Made by a program: the position numbers and the translations under genes
In this document: piece after piece, positions 49,875-59,353 of the stretch
Layout of the letters: each line of letters begins with the position of its first letter
Position numbering within the stretch: the stretch's first letter is position 1
Assembly (NCBI GenBank): GCA_963727075.1
Contig: CAVSET010000006.1
Location: 1,426,001 to 1,490,000, forward strand
Direction: 5' to 3'
Origin: Bog-756 sp963727075
GTDB lineage: Bacteria > Actinomycetota > Acidimicrobiia > Acidimicrobiales > RAAP-2
DNA: 64,000 nucleotides
The notes under the pieces: generated by a model
Seen by the model: the letters and a program-made list of their open reading frames with translations, nothing else
What the model was told of the DNA's origin: nothing
Database searches by the model: none

Positions 49875-51068
49875 TCAGTTGACTTCCCAGTCAGCCCCCA
49901 CGTAGACCGGTGACATCACCATGACCCCTTCGGGCAGGCTGTAGGACTCGGGACCCATCACGTCGAAGGACATCACGGGCCTCCACGGCAGCAACGGCTT
50001 GCCCTTCCCGCCGGCGTGGCCGGACATGGCGGGCCAGATCGAGTAACGACCTTTGGCCAGCGGTACGTGATGCAATCGGCACTTGAGCTCGAAGTCCCCA
50101 GCCGGGAATGCCCCGCTGTAGCGGACGATGAACATCGGAAACGCGCTGCCTTGCGAGACGCCGATGAAGAAGTTGGCTTCGTAGGGTTCAGGCGAGTTGA
50201 GGGTCAGCCGCACGTCCAGATCGCATTCCGAGCGGACCTGCCCGCCGTCGGCCGCCTCGATCTCCACCTTGAGTACCTCGACTGCACCCTCCGTCGACGT
50301 GGTCAGCGCGGCGTTCTGCTCTACGGCGGCTCGGTACTTGGCCACCACGTCCCTGGTGGGTCCCGATGCCTGCACCACCGCGTCGGCCAGCCACACAGCC
50401 TTCTCGCATGAGGCCTCCACCGAGGCCAGGTCATGGGACACATAGATCAAGGTGGTTCCGGCTCGGACGATCTCCCCAATGCGCTTGAGGCACTTCTGCT
50501 GGAAGTTGGCGTCCCCCACCGACAGCACCTCGTCAACGAGGAGCACGTCAGGTTCGAGAAACGCAGCAATGGTGAATCCCAGCCGCATCTGCATTCCAAG
50601 CGAGTAGAACTTGACCTGACGGTTGACCGCGTCGGTCAGCCCGGCGAACTCCACCATCTCGTCGTACTTGGTCTTGATGTTCTGGCGACCCATACCCATG
50701 ACCGCGCCGTAGAGGTAGATGTTCTCCTTTCCGGTCAGTTCGGGGTGGATGCCGCTCGTCACACTCAGGAGCGCCCCGATGCGGCCCTTGACGTCGCAGC
50801 GGCCCGCCGATTGGTAGGTGACCTGGCTGACGATCTTGAGCATCGTGGTCTTGCCCGAGCCGTTGATGCCGATCAGGGCCAGGGTGCCACCGGGCGGCAC
50901 TTCGAAGCTGACATCCTTCAGAACCCAGCGGAAATCGTGGCGAGCGCCGGTTCCGATCGACTTTCCGAACCTCTTCATCTGGTCGTAGAACTTCGGCACC
51001 GTCTTGTCGGCCCGGAACTTCTTCCAGACCTGATCGACCTGAATGGCACCATTAGGCAATGTCGGCAA
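49875..51068 (-). CDS. wzt: Polysaccharide ABC transporter ATP-binding protein with C-terminal carbohydrate domain (Wzt-like)
   Basis: This is an intact 397-residue ATPase. Walker A is GINGSGKTT (67-75). KFYSLGMQMRLGFTIAAF is the ABC signature, LLVDEVLSVGD is Walker B with the D-loop, and SHDLASVEA is the H-loop. Residues about 250-397 form a beta-rich C-terminal domain like that of Wzt proteins, which binds the modified chain end and couples it to export (KCRLHHVPLAKGRYSIWPA). Its start overlaps the permease gene by 17 nt. Together they export an undecaprenyl-linked polysaccharide across the membrane. Confidence 0.93.
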   Translation of the reverse strand: MPTLPNGAIQVDQVWKKFRADKTVPKFYDQMKRFGKSIGTGARHDFRWVLKDVSFEVPPGGTLALIGINGSGKTTMLKIVSQVTYQSAGRCDVKGRIGALLSVTSGIHPELTGKENIYLYGAVMGMGRQNIKTKYDEMVEFAGLTDAVNRQVKFYSLGMQMRLGFTIAAFLEPDVLLVDEVLSVGDANFQQKCLKRIGEIVRAGTTLIYVSHDLASVEASCEKAVWLADAVVQASGPTRDVVAKYRAAVEQNAALTTSTEGAVEVLKVEIEAADGGQVRSECDLDVRLTLNSPEPYEANFFIGVSQGSAFPMFIVRYSGAFPAGDFELKCRLHHVPLAKGRYSIWPAMSGHAGGKGKPLLPWRPVMSFDVMGPESYSLPEGVMVMSPVYVGADWEVN

Positions 51069-52038
51069 AGTTCTCCTCCAACCGTTTGAAGATCCGGTAG
51101 CCCAGGGCCAGGTAGCACAGGGCGCCGAGCGCGGCGATGGCGGTCAGGGCGAAGTTCGGCGCGTGCCCGAGCAGCATGGTCGTCCTCGCACCGTCGATCA
51201 CCGGCCCGAGCGGGTTGACGAACCCGTACAGCATCTGCAGGTTGATGGTGATTCCTCCGACGATGTGGTGCACCACGTGGCCGTGGGCGGTGATGTGCGT
51301 GACCTGATGCCCTCCCGCCAGGTGGTAACTCGTCGGGATCGACGAGAACGGCCAGATCACCGGGGTGGCAAAGAGACCCAGCGAGGTGATGAGGGGCAGG
51401 ACCTGCATGAGGTCGCGCATCTGGACGATGATGCTGGCGACGGCCATGCATATTCCCGCCGCGAACACGACCTCGATGACCATGAACATGGGGACCCAAA
51501 TGGTCGTGAGCTTCGGAGCACGACCGAAGATCACGAACAGGAGGGTCAGGGGGAGCCATGACAACACGGTGTTCAACGCGTTGACGCACATGGTCTCGAG
51601 AGGAAAGCACTCTCGCGGGAACTGGGTCTTGTTCATGAGGGCTTTGTTCGAAAGAAGCGACTGCCCACCGTTCCCCAGCGCCGAGGCGAAGAAGCTCCAG
51701 CACAGGATGCCCACGAAGGCATAGAGGGGATACGGCAGGCCCTCACTGCCGAACCCCTTCACCTTGGAGAACACCACGACGAAGATCACCAGGGTGGCGA
51801 CCGGGCTCAGCAACGCCCAGACGACGCCCAGCGACGCCTGCTTGTACTGGGCGCGGAAGTCCCGCTCGGCCAGCGTGTAGATGATCTCCCGATGTGCCCA
51901 CAAGTTGCGGATCGACTCGAGATAGTGCACCTTGTGCTGGTACACCAGCTCGGGAGGGGGTTCGGGCGGTATCGAAGCGGGGTCGCCTTCGACGAGCGTG
52001 TTACCGAATGACGTACCAAATGAGTCAAGCACTGCCAT
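51052..52038 (-). CDS. wzm: Polysaccharide ABC transporter permease (Wzm-like)
   Basis: This is an intact 328-residue ABC-2 type permease. A cytoplasmic N-terminal part (YLESIRNLWAHREIIYTLAE) precedes RDFRAQYKQASLGVVWALLS, a conserved ABC-2 segment, then about six helices (PVATLVIFVVVFSKVKGFG; WSFFASALGNGGQSLLSN; AAGICMAVASIIVQMRD). SLGLFATPVIWPFSSIP is the helix-turn typical of Wzm/TagG. It partners the ATPase directly downstream. A long extracellular insert with several histidines (QVTHITAHGHVVHHIVG) is unusual. Confidence 0.92.
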   Translation of the reverse strand: MAVLDSFGTSFGNTLVEGDPASIPPEPPPELVYQHKVHYLESIRNLWAHREIIYTLAERDFRAQYKQASLGVVWALLSPVATLVIFVVVFSKVKGFGSEGLPYPLYAFVGILCWSFFASALGNGGQSLLSNKALMNKTQFPRECFPLETMCVNALNTVLSWLPLTLLFVIFGRAPKLTTIWVPMFMVIEVVFAAGICMAVASIIVQMRDLMQVLPLITSLGLFATPVIWPFSSIPTSYHLAGGHQVTHITAHGHVVHHIVGGITINLQMLYGFVNPLGPVIDGARTTMLLGHAPNFALTAIAALGALCYLALGYRIFKRLEENFADIA

Positions 52039-52151
52039 CGGCCGACACCACTCCCTGGCCCGCAGACCCGAGCCGATCGCACTTCAAACCGTGCTCTACG
52101 ATATCGCGTTGGGCACACATTCGGGCGCGCCACGTCCGGTGGCCCCACCGC

Positions 52152-52157
52152 TATCAT
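52152..52157 (+). promoter_or_regulatory. Putative -10 box (TATCAT) of leaderless GT4 gene
   Basis: TATCAT ends 6 nt before GTG 52164, the same box and spacing class as before 32638. No ribosome site is present. Confidence 0.45.
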
Positions 52158-52163
52158 CGGCCC

Positions 52164-53346
52164 GTGGCCGCGTCCGCAGAGCCCACAAAGGCCAGGTCAC
52201 AGACTCGGACGCGAGTCCTCGTCGCGATCAAGAGCCTGGGGCACGGTGGAGCCGAGCACCTTCTGGTCGACACCGTGGCCCACGGGGACCACGAGGCCTT
52301 CGACTACGAGGTCGCCTTCGTCCTCGAGGCCGAAGACGCTTTCGTCGGCCTCATCGAGGCAAACGGGACCAAGGTGCACGGCCTCGGGGCCCGTGCCAAT
52401 CTCGACCTCCGGTGGATGGCCGCGTTCCGCCGCCTGCTCATGGGGAATGACTTCGACGTCGTCCACTTCCACCTGCCCTATACGGCGGCGCTCGGACGGC
52501 TGGTGATCGCCTCGCTGCCGCGGCGCCGGAGACCCGTGACCCTCTACACCGAGCACAGCCTGTGGAACAAGGTCTCGCCCCTGGTCAAGCTGCTCAACCG
52601 GGCCACCATCGGCTTCGACGGGGCCCTGATCGCGGTGTCACCGGCGGCATACGACGCGCTCCCCCGTCGCCTCCAGCCGCGGGCCGAGGTCGTGGTGCAC
52701 GGGATTGACATGTCGACCTCCCGGGACATGGTCGCTCGACGGGACGAGATCCGACGCGCCCTCCGGGCCGAGCTCGGCATCCCGCCCACCGACCTGCTGG
52801 CCGTCACGGTTGCCAACCTGCGCTCGGAGAAGGGGTACGACACCCTCCTCGACACCGCCCGGCTGGTGGTCGACCGAGGACTGCCCATCCGGTTCGCGGC
52901 CGCCGGGTCAGGGTGCGCTCGAGGAGGAGCTGACGGAGCGCCACCGTACGCTCGGTTTGGGCGAACGATTCCAGTTCCTCGGCCACCGTCAAGACGCCCT
53001 GCAATTGCTCACCGCCGCCGATGTGGTGGTGCTGGCATCCCATCAAGAGGGTCTTCCGGTCGTCCTCATGGAGGCGGGCAGCGTGGGTGCCGCGGTCGTC
53101 GCCACCTCGGTCGGAGGCGTGCCCCAGGTGATCATCGACGGCGTGAACGGACTGGTCGTGCCCCCCGGCGCGCCGGTACGACTGGCCGATGCGCTCGAGC
53201 TGATCAGTGCCAGTCCCGAGCTTCGCTGCCGCCTGGGACGACAGGCGATGGCAGACAGCGCCCAGTTCGACGTCGCCCGTGCCAGTCGCGAGATCGAGGA
53301 CATCTACCGCCGATTGCTCGGAACTGGGGTTGACCGGCCCGGCTGA
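52164..53346 (+). CDS. Glycosyltransferase family 4
   Basis: This GT-B enzyme of about 394 residues has one frame break near 52910. It reads VLVAIKSLGHGGAEHLLVDT (donor loop GGAE), FDVVHFHLPYTAALGRLV and LYTEHSLWNKVSPLVKLL. After the break it gives LGLGERFQFLGHRQDALQLL and VVVLASHQEGLPVVLMEAGS (EX7E motif EGLPVVLMEA). The C-terminal part IIDGVNGLVVPPGAPVRLAD is typical of GT4. Start GTG 52164 is supported by the TATCAT box. Its stop lies 3 bp from that of the convergent WbsX gene, in a small palindrome. Confidence 0.88.
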
Positions 53347-53349
53347 TGA

Positions 53350-54409
53350 TCAGCTGGCCGGACCGTGTGCCCTCAGGAGCTCGCGGGCCAGCGCCTCCAG
53401 TCGTTCCTTGCCGAACTCCTGGTCGGGCTCGAGGTAGTTGCCCTCGGCCCACTCGTTCCACGACTTGATGACCACGATCTGCTCGTCGCGGGGGTTGGTG
53501 CGAGCCAAGCTCGATGGCCCGCCGGACGTGGGTGGCGAAACGCTCGGGGGTCGCGCCCGTCGCCACCACGCCCCGTCGACCCAAGCGCGGCGTGTTGTCC
53601 CAGTTGGGATAGACACTCGGAAAGATGCGTCCGCCGAGCGCGGGTGGGTCAAGGGGCGCATCAGGGTAGGGATAGTGCCTGGGGCCCGGGGAGATCCCCT
53701 TGGCGAACAGGTGCTCCCGGACCCGGGCTCCCAGCGTGCGTTGGAAGGGAAAGGCATAGTGGACAGCCGCGTCAAAACCGTCCTCCACGTGGGACCGATA
53801 GTCGGACTCTCCCAACGAAGCGACCAGGTACAGCCCGCCCAGCCCGGCGTCATGAGCCATCTTCTGCCACCGTTCCACGAAGCGCGCCGGTTCGGGGAGC
53901 CCGGCCGGTTGGTAGACGAAGAGGACGGGGCGACCGGCGACGGTGATGTACCGCGGGTCCTCGAATGCCCTCCTCAGGTACTCGAAGTGGTCGAGATCGT
54001 CGGCGACGCCCGGATAGGTCTGCTCGATGAGGACCTTGTTGGGTGCGCCGTGCCAGATTCCCGACCAGCTCTGATTGGCCCAGGCCACGCAGAACGGGAA
54101 GTCAGGCGATCCGGAGGCGAGCACCTCGTCGAGGGGTCGTTGGAGCAACCGGTGCCCAGCGAACCAATAGTGCCAGTAGCAGAACCCGGTGACGCCGTGG
54201 CTCGTGGCCATGTCGGCCTGCGCTTCCCGGACCTCGCCGACCCGCAGATCGTAAAATCCCAGGTCAGCAGGCAAATGAGGCTGCACGTGGCCGCGGAACA
54301 TTGGACGGGCCCGAACCACGTTGGTCCATTCGGTGAAGCCGGGGCCCCACCACCGGTCGTTCTCCGGGATCGGGTGGAACTGCGGTAGGTAGAGGGCCAG
54401 GACTTCCAT
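53350..54409 (-). CDS. WbsX-type glycosyltransferase (GH99-like)
   Basis: This Glyco_tran_WbsX protein of about 352 residues lacks the methyltransferase of its relative at 32638. From ATG 54409 it reads LALYLPQFHPIPENDRWWGP, GFTEWTNVVRARPMFRGHV, TGFCYWHYWFAGHRLLQRP and PFCVAWANQSWSGIWHGAP. A frame break near 53510 leads to IVVIKSWNEWAEGNYLEPDQ and the C-terminal GKERLEALARELLRAHGPA. A TAACAT box (54418-54423) ends 8 nt before ATG, so this too may be leaderless. WbsX proteins are annotated as glycosyltransferases of O-antigens but resemble GH99 hydrolases. Confidence 0.88.
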
Positions 54410-54417
54410 CGGCGATC

Positions 54418-54423
54418 ATGTTA
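54418..54423 (-). promoter_or_regulatory. Putative -10 box (TAACAT) of leaderless WbsX gene
   Basis: TAACAT on the minus strand ends 8 nt before ATG 54409 and no ribosome site intervenes. It fits the group of short-spaced boxes in the window. Confidence 0.4.
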
Positions 54424-54463
54424 CCGATGGGGCCGCCCCGGCCCTCGGTCGTGAACGTGATGA

Positions 54464-55693
54464 TCAGGGTGGTGGCTGCCCGGCGACCTTGCCGGCCAGG
54501 CTGGCGATGCCCTCCTCGATAACGTCCGTGCGAAAACGAGCGGAGAAGAGGGCGAGCGCCTCGGAGGTGATCGTCTCTCGCAACCGAGGTTGTCGCAGGA
54601 TCCGAGCGCAGGCGTCGGCCAGGGCGGGTGGATCGTCACCGAGCAGGAGATGGACCCCGTCCACCACACCCAGGCCCTCGGCACCCAGGGTGGTCGACAC
54701 CACCGGGATCCGATGGGCAAATGCCTCGATGATCTTCACTCTGGTCCCGCTGCCGTAGCGGACGGGGACCACCACCACGTCGGCCCGAGCGAGCTCGGTG
54801 GTGATATCGGGAACCCGGCCCACAACCGTGACCCGGGGCGGATCGTGCAACATCATCAGATCGGGATGGTGCTCGCCGACCAGCCGGATCTGCACCTCGG
54901 GGACCAGGGCCCGCAATGCCGGGCCGACCTCGTCGGCCAGCACCTGAGCCGCGTCGATGTTGGGGGGATACCGCAGAAGCCCTTGGAAGAGAACCGTGGG
55001 GGGTGAACCGACGGCGGATCTTCCGACCGGTTTGTCAACGAATCGGTACCCGTTGGGGACGACGACGACCTTCGCCTCGCCACCGAGCTCAGCACGCTCG
55101 GCATCGAGGCTGCTGCACACCGCAATCGCCGTGGCCCGCTCCGCGGCCCTCCGGTGCAGCCGTCGCCATCGACGGATCTCCTCGTGCGCGGCCACGATGC
55201 TGCCCGCCCGCCGAATGCGCACCGGCCAGCTTGACGGAGACGGCCGCGGCACCGACAGCCGGGCCTCGATCTTCCGGTCCTCGAGATCGTCGAGGTCGAG
55301 GATGGTGGGCGCGAAGACCGGTTCCCCGGCCAGGACCCATGGCCTGGCTCCGAAGACCCAGACAAGGTCGTACCGCCCCGACATGAAACGGGCCAGGGCC
55401 CTCTGGACGGTCGGGCGATCCTGCCAGGCCAAGGCCAACGGCATCGAGGGTCGCCAGAGGGTCGCCGCCAAGCCGATGCCGGTGGCCGTCCGGTTGTCGA
55501 ATCCGACCCGGGTTACCTTCGCCAGCCCGAGCGCTTCGTCGGGCTCATCGAAGTCCGTACGGAACTTCGAGATCACCGAGCAGAGCTCGACCGGCCCGCA
55601 ACGTCGCAAGGCGCGGAGCACCATGGCCAGCCGCATTCGGGGCCCTCTGTCCTCAGGCCACGGGTAGTCGCCGGCAATCACCAAGGTTCTCAT
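54464..55693 (-). CDS. Glycosyltransferase family 4
   Basis: This is an intact 409-residue GT-B enzyme. It reads LVIAGDYPWPEDRGPRMRLA with a donor-side glycine loop, LDLDDLEDRKIEARLSVP (typical of PEP-CTERM-type sugar transferases) and VVVPNGYRFVDKPVG. The C-terminal domain has TVLFQGLLRYPPNIDAAQVL, VTVVGRVPDITTELARADVV and VPVRYGSGTRVKIIEAFAHR, the PxxxGxGxxxKxxEA version of EX7E. A GAGGAGGG ribosome site lies 4 nt before ATG 55693. It is divergent from the GT4 gene at 55853. Confidence 0.92.
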   Translation of the reverse strand: MRTLVIAGDYPWPEDRGPRMRLAMVLRALRRCGPVELCSVISKFRTDFDEPDEALGLAKVTRVGFDNRTATGIGLAATLWRPSMPLALAWQDRPTVQRALARFMSGRYDLVWVFGARPWVLAGEPVFAPTILDLDDLEDRKIEARLSVPRPSPSSWPVRIRRAGSIVAAHEEIRRWRRLHRRAAERATAIAVCSSLDAERAELGGEAKVVVVPNGYRFVDKPVGRSAVGSPPTVLFQGLLRYPPNIDAAQVLADEVGPALRALVPEVQIRLVGEHHPDLMMLHDPPRVTVVGRVPDITTELARADVVVVPVRYGSGTRVKIIEAFAHRIPVVSTTLGAEGLGVVDGVHLLLGDDPPALADACARILRQPRLRETITSEALALFSARFRTDVIEEGIASLAGKVAGQPPP

Positions 55694-55852
55694 CGACCCT
55701 CCTCACGCGAGCGGCTGTCATCTGAAGGATCATCGCCCGGGAAAGCCCGCCGGCCCTCGCAGAGTCAGACGATGGTAGCGGAGGAGGCGGACGGGCCGGA
55801 CTGGTAGGGTCTCCTGGCCGAGTGGCCGGTAGCGGTGGAGGGGCGCCGATCG

Positions 55853-57052
55853 ATGATGGATGAATTGCGATCCACTGACGTGCCCTTGGTTCTCCACGTG
55901 ATCCCCACCTCGACAGCCAGGGGCGCCCAACGGGAGGCCCGGGCCCTGGCGGACCATCTGGATTCGCCAGACATACGACTGCATCGGGTGCTCAGCCTGT
56001 TCGGTGGGACTGGTCTGTCCCGCAGAACCGAACAGGTGCCGGTCGATGCGTCCCTCGGCTATGGGAGAAGTCACGCTCCCGCCGTCGGATTCGACCCGCG
56101 GGTCGTGCTCCGGCTTCGTCCGGCACTGGATCGTATGGACCCCGAGGTCGTCGTGGCACACGGAAGCGAGCCATTGAAGTACCTGGTGCCGGCCTTGTTC
56201 GGCCGTCACCGGCCCATCGTCTACTACGCCATAGGCACCTATTCCGGCTCGGACAACCCGATTCAGCTCCGTCTGTGGCGGTACCTGATGGGGCGAGCCG
56301 ACGTGGTTGCCGCGTGCGGGGAAGAGGTGCTCGACGAGTGCGTCGATCGGATGGGCGTGCCGACCTCCCGAGTCACCTTGGCCGCCAACGGCCGCGATCC
56401 CGAGCTGTTCCACCCACGACGGGGTGAACCCCGGAGGGTCCCCGTGGTCGTCTTCGTCGGCGCCCTGACCGAGGGGAAGTGCCCCCACCATTTCGTCGAC
56501 ATGGTGGCGGAGCTGCGGGCCGGCGGGGCCTCCCTCGAGGCCCGGGTCATCGGAGACGGCCCGCTCCGCCCGGCGCTGGTCGGGCCGGCCGAGAAAGCGG
56601 GCGTGGCGCTGTTGGGCTCGCGGTCCGATATGGCCGATCAGATGCGCAACGCTGACATCCTGGTGTTTCCCAGCCGTCCGGCCGGAGAAGGATTGCCGGG
56701 CGTGCTGATCGAAGCAGGTCTGTCGGGGCTCCCGGTGGTGGCCACCGCAGCTCCGGGTGTGCGCTCGATCGTCGCGGATGGAGCGACTGGCCTGGTGGTT
56801 CCCGTCGACGACCTGTCGGCCATGGTCTCGGCCACAGCCAGGCTGCTCGACGACCCGGCACTTCGTGCATCGATGGGCCACGCCGCTCGGCGGCACTGCG
56901 AAGACAGCTTCAGCCTGGCTGCCGTGGGGCCGAGTTGGATGGCCATCCTTCAACCCCTGCTCGATTCCCGGGCCAACGGCCGTCATTCGACCGCTGAACG
57001 GCTCAAGGGGCTCCCTGGGCGAGAATGTGACGGGCACGTGCCCGGTAAGTGA
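55853..57052 (+). CDS. Glycosyltransferase family 4
   Basis: This is an intact GT-B enzyme of about 400 residues: VLHVIPTSTARGAQREARAL, VVVAHGSEPLKYLVPALF, VVVFVGALTEGKCPHHFVD and ILVFPSRPAGEGLPGVLIEA (EX7E motif). ATGATG at 55853 has GGAGGGG 10-15 nt upstream; the frame opens earlier at 55835 with an ATG of poorer context. The stop overlaps the next gene's GTG as GTGA, so the sulfotransferase is translated with it. The two may act in sequence on the same sugar. Confidence 0.92.
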   Translation: MMDELRSTDVPLVLHVIPTSTARGAQREARALADHLDSPDIRLHRVLSLFGGTGLSRRTEQVPVDASLGYGRSHAPAVGFDPRVVLRLRPALDRMDPEVVVAHGSEPLKYLVPALFGRHRPIVYYAIGTYSGSDNPIQLRLWRYLMGRADVVAACGEEVLDECVDRMGVPTSRVTLAANGRDPELFHPRRGEPRRVPVVVFVGALTEGKCPHHFVDMVAELRAGGASLEARVIGDGPLRPALVGPAEKAGVALLGSRSDMADQMRNADILVFPSRPAGEGLPGVLIEAGLSGLPVVATAAPGVRSIVADGATGLVVPVDDLSAMVSATARLLDDPALRASMGHAARRHCEDSFSLAAVGPSWMAILQPLLDSRANGRHSTAERLKGLPGRECDGHVPGK

Positions 57053-57966
57053 GGTTCCAGCCCAGTGAGAAAGACGTGGTGCGATCAGTGACCGTCCCTC
57101 CGACCCCGAGACGTCGGGGTGCGCCCCCGCCATTGGATGGCCCGCCCGATCCGAGGGGCAGGCGCCAATGGACAAGCGTGTACGTGTGGTCGGCCGTCGC
57201 GGCCCGGAAGAACCCCGACTTCTCGGAGCTGGAGGGCTTCTGCTTCTTCATCGGCTACGCCCGCAGCGGCCACACGCTGGTATCCACCCTGCTCAATGCC
57301 CACCCTGAGGTGGTGATCGCCCATGAGCTCGATGCCGCCCGCTTCGTGAGGCACGGATTCCGGCGGTCGCAACTCTTCTCTCTGCTGCTCCAGCGCGACC
57401 AGCAGTTCGGCGAGAACGGTCGAACCTGGTCCGGCTACCAGTACGAGGTACCCGGCCAATTCCAAGGCCGGTTCGAGCGCCTTCGGGTCATCGGGGACAA
57501 GCGGGCCAGGGCCACCGTTCTGCAGATCGCCCAGCAACCGAGGCTGTTGGAGCGGGTGCGACGGGTGGTCAGGGTCCCGATCCGGGTGGTGCATGTGACC
57601 CGCAACCCGTTCGACAACATTGCCACCGAGGCGCGGCGGCACAACATGTCGCTGTCCCAGGCGACGGCCTGGTATGAACAGATCTGCCGTGCGGTCAGCG
57701 TGGTGCGGCCGCTGCTCGACCCGTCAGAGCTCGTTGACCTTCGCTACGAGGACTTCGTTGGCGACACGGCGCGCTCGCTGGAGTCGCTCGCCGGGTTCGT
57801 TGGTGTCCGGCCCGAGCAGGCGTACCTCGAGGCCTGTGCCGGCATCGTCTGGCCGAGCACGAACCGCAGCCGCGACAGCGTCGACTGGTCCGAAGCCGAG
57901 CGGCGGGGCGTCGAGCGCCTCATCGAGACCTACGACGTCCTCGGCTCCTACACGTTCGACTCATAG
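57049..57966 (+). CDS. Sulfotransferase-family protein
   Basis: This 305-residue protein has a sulfotransferase core after a basic proline-rich start. FCFFIGYARSGHTLVSTLLN is the PAPS loop (RSGHT in place of KxGTS), AHPEVVIAHELDAARFVRHG follows, and VVHVTRNPFDNIATEARR holds the 3'-phosphate arginine. LVDLRYEDFVGDTARSLESL is a conserved C-terminal helix. The serine usual in the 3'-motif is replaced by isoleucine/alanine, so PAPS use is likely but less certain. Start GTG 57049 overlaps the GT4 stop (GTGA). It is convergent with the membrane protein at 57998. Confidence 0.8.
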   Translation: MRFQPSEKDVVRSVTVPPTPRRRGAPPPLDGPPDPRGRRQWTSVYVWSAVAARKNPDFSELEGFCFFIGYARSGHTLVSTLLNAHPEVVIAHELDAARFVRHGFRRSQLFSLLLQRDQQFGENGRTWSGYQYEVPGQFQGRFERLRVIGDKRARATVLQIAQQPRLLERVRRVVRVPIRVVHVTRNPFDNIATEARRHNMSLSQATAWYEQICRAVSVVRPLLDPSELVDLRYEDFVGDTARSLESLAGFVGVRPEQAYLEACAGIVWPSTNRSRDSVDWSEAERRGVERLIETYDVLGSYTFDS

Positions 57967-57997
57967 CCTGCCCACCACGGTTGGGGCGCGGCCGACC

Positions 57998-59329
57998 TCA
58001 GGATCTCGAGCCCGGGGTCCGGTACAGGGCCCGGATGGCATTCTGCCGCTCGGCCGCCTGACGCAGGGCCAGGCGGGCGCGTCGCCGAAGCTCCCATTCG
58101 TAGCGGGGCGGCGCCCGCCGAGGCCCCCGGGGGATCGACAACAGGACGAACAGGAAGGGGATCATCATGGTCCGTTCCCGCTCGATGAGACCCAGGTTCC
58201 CCAGGGCGGCGAAGGCATAGATGAAGGTGGTGGTGTAGACGAGGCAGAGCATGACATAGGGCCGTGCGAAGGCAGCCCGAACGACCATGCGGAGGTTGCG
58301 CAGCGACATCAGGATCAACACCAAGATGACGGTGTTCTCGAGCGCAGCCACTCGCTCGCCGAAACCATGGGAATTGAAGGGTAGGGGGTTGAACAGCACC
58401 TCGTAGATATCCCGTGGGTAGTAGGCAAAGCTGCTCGAATAGGGCACACCGCCACTCGACCCGGTGATCGAGTTGTCGGCGTTGGTGGTCTGGAGCGAGC
58501 CCGTGTTCACCCCGTGGTGCAGGTACTTGACCGTGACCGCCAGAGACAGGTACACCAGGGCCCCGGCGAAGGCCAGGCTGATCAGGCGTCGGACACCGCC
58601 GAGGCTCTTCCGTGCCCCGGCCGTGGGGAGCATCATGGCGACGACGAAGCCGACCACGATGAGAAGCAGCTCGTTGGGGCGGACATAGGCACCGATGAAG
58701 ACACCGGGCGCGACCAATAGGAATCCACCCCGCTTGCGGGCCAGGAACTTGGCCGCACCGAAGGCCACCATCCCGAGCGCCAGCATCATGAGCGATTCCT
58801 TGCTGATGTCGGCCGTCCAGAAGATGAGCGACGGCATCAGGAACAGCATCAGCGCATAGCGGCGGTGGTCGCCCCCGGCAAAGGTCAGGGAAAAGGCCCG
58901 GTAGAAGAAGATGGCGCCGACGAACGAGAGGAAACTGAGGACGAGGAACGAGGCCAGTTCGTTGACCCCGACGATAGCCATCACGATCCCCTCGGCAATG
59001 CTCACCGACCCGTCGTTGACGATCTGGCGCACGTCGGCATTGGCCGTAGTGAAGTTGAAGTGGCGGAAGTCGGACGACAGCAATGCGCCCTGGTGCACGT
59101 AGCGATTCCAGTCGGAGATGCCGTGGTAGAAGTGGTTGACCACGAAGATCTGGCTGGGCGCGGCCAGAAGGTGGAGGACCAGACTGACCGTCAAAACCCT
59201 CAGCAGCCAAGGGTTGGCCTCCGCGTAGGCCACCCGCTTGATGATGAGGCGGCCCAGGGCGAACAGGGCCGCCGCCACGATCAAGGCGACGATCGGCTGA
59301 GAGGGAACCCCTTCGGCCGCAATCAGCAT
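57998..59329 (-). CDS. Polytopic membrane protein, possible polysaccharide polymerase
   Basis: This is an intact 443-residue protein with about ten helices. YHGISDWNRYVHQGALLSSD, in an early extracytoplasmic loop, and LMPSLIFWTADISKESLMML are features of a group of predicted Wzy/EpsG-like polymerases or GT-C enzymes. It also has RPNELLLIVVGFVVAMMLP and, at the end, a basic cytoplasmic tail (YEWELRRRARLALRQA). No single motif proves function. It starts 24 nt after the stop of the Wzz/kinase-like gene on the same strand, which fits a polymerase with its co-polymerase. Confidence 0.6.
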   Translation of the reverse strand: MLIAAEGVPSQPIVALIVAAALFALGRLIIKRVAYAEANPWLLRVLTVSLVLHLLAAPSQIFVVNHFYHGISDWNRYVHQGALLSSDFRHFNFTTANADVRQIVNDGSVSIAEGIVMAIVGVNELASFLVLSFLSFVGAIFFYRAFSLTFAGGDHRRYALMLFLMPSLIFWTADISKESLMMLALGMVAFGAAKFLARKRGGFLLVAPGVFIGAYVRPNELLLIVVGFVVAMMLPTAGARKSLGGVRRLISLAFAGALVYLSLAVTVKYLHHGVNTGSLQTTNADNSITGSSGGVPYSSSFAYYPRDIYEVLFNPLPFNSHGFGERVAALENTVILVLILMSLRNLRMVVRAAFARPYVMLCLVYTTTFIYAFAALGNLGLIERERTMMIPFLFVLLSIPRGPRRAPPRYEWELRRRARLALRQAAERQNAIRALYRTPGSRS

Positions 59330-59353
59330 GGGAATGGAACGATCGGTTCTGGA

